Source: Tubulanus polymorphus
Lineage: Eukaryota > Nemertea > Palaeonemertea > Tubulaniformes > Tubulanidae
Direction of reading: 5' to 3'
NCBI RefSeq assembly: GCF_964204645.1
Contig: NC_134026.1
Location: 22,898,650-22,958,649, forward strand
DNA: 60,000 nucleotides
A model generated the notes under the pieces. The model saw only the letters and a program-made list of their open reading frames with translations. It searched no databases and was not told the origin of the DNA. Below are positions 59,131 to 60,000 of the stretch, one piece after another. Both the position numbers and the translations under genes were made by a program. Position 1 is the stretch's first letter, and each line of letters opens with the position of its first letter.

Positions 59131-60000
59131 GTTCATTAACTTGCATTCATTGAATAAAAAAGATCTATCTTTCAATGTAGTGAGCTATTAATTGATTGCC
59201 GATGGTATGATGTAGCTCAGTTGATAATCGCATGTAGAAGAATCATAGCGCCCCTCAAATAGTCAAATAAGTTACTAAAGTCAAATCCCTAATGTATTCA
59301 ACAAGCCTCACTTGTGGAACTGGGCTCAGGGTTTGATGATAAGCTATCTGGTTTTGTTGCGATTTTTAGTGTCAACTCTGGATATCATTGTGGGCGCTGA
59401 AATTACATTGAGTTACAACCTATGCCTCTGCTGTGCAGTCAGACATTACTTCGGCTTCACTGAGTTTATCACCTCATTACATGAGGACCCTATGATAATT
59501 TATTCCCAGATGATACAAATTGCATTCAGATCTCTCATGTACTAAGTGCTTGTTATGAATAGCCAGTAGTCATTAGACCAAACAGCTCTCATCTACTTCT
59601 TCTAAGAAAACTGCCACAAACACTTGTATTTTTCAACCATCATTATTTTCCTGTCTAGTTATTTCTGTAGGCTACATATGATTTAGCGCTAAAACAGAAC
59701 AAGAATTTTGACACCTTTCGAGTAAACTATAAGGGAGGGAAAGATATGATTACATCTTGAGTTAGATGATCATTACTTCTGCAGCTCAGAAATATGCTGA
59801 ATGAATTTATCCATTGAACCTACTTATTTATGCATAAAAATGGTTTCCGTAGAATTTTAATAACATTGATATTCTCCAATTTTCGTAGAAGTTGAATATT
59901 CATATGCAATCGGTGCGCGTTTTAGATTTAGCGAATGAATAATTAAGTAATATCAACGTTAGACAAGTACAATTTAGAAGTATAACCCATGTGTTGTTGA
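59131..60000. other. non-coding; possible tRNA-like remnant
   Basis: No gene is seen. TGTAGCTCAGTTGATAATCG (59211-59230) resembles a tRNA A box and AGTCAAATCCC (59279-59289) a B box. The spacing is too long for an intact tRNA, so at best this is a worn tRNA-derived SINE. Confidence 0.3.

Overview
The window looks like 60 kb of eukaryotic, probably marine-invertebrate, genomic DNA. It is AT-rich and mostly CpG-poor, with scattered CpG-richer islands, TA microsatellites, several families of short inverted-repeat transposons and no recognisable multi-exon coding gene. Nearly all open frames are short chance frames. The simplest reading is the interior of one very large intron, or a run of intron and intergenic DNA, of a gene transcribed on the + strand. 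I cannot name the host gene or the species.

Two observations stand out. First, four + strand sites at about 2.15, 18.67, 37.18 and 54.05 kb carry a branch-point-like motif, a pyrimidine tract free of AG, a YAG acceptor and a strong GTAAGT or GTATGT donor, with acceptor and donor directly abutted. This is the layout of recursive-splicing (ratchet) sites. They are on one strand and spaced 16.5, 18.5 and 16.9 kb apart, as expected if a giant intron is removed in steps.

Second, 39,760-41,131 is a self-contained 1.37 kb insertion. It has about 80 bp terminal inverted repeats that are themselves hairpin-forming, termini starting 5'-AG, a likely 6-bp target duplication (CCTCAT/CCTGAT), an interior near 80% AT, three 88-90 bp upstream repeats and two overlapping minus-strand frames of 111 and 101 codons. 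The second frame carries a CxCGGxY...H...H zinc-binding pattern of a kind I associate with large DNA viruses and virus-like transposons. AG ends plus a 6-bp duplication suggest a miniature Polinton/Maverick-like or other virus-derived passenger. No polymerase, integrase or capsid gene is present.

The rest is accessory. There are seven copies of a GGCC-rich miniature transposon with GCCGCGATCACAC-like ends, two of them with 8-bp target duplications. One element is piggyBac-like, with CCCTTTCAGT ends at TTAA. Three are about 111-115 bp GGGCCC-type foldbacks. One nested foldback at 21.5 kb contains a degenerate hammerhead-ribozyme-like core, as in Penelope-like elements. Several CpG-richer patches (6.2, 22.4-23.1, 24.1-25.2, 26.2-27.8, 37.5-38.3 and 52.8-53.1 kb) are candidate enhancers or promoters. 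The patch at 27.6 kb holds a possible first coding exon ending at a splice donor. Everything said about function is inference from sequence alone.
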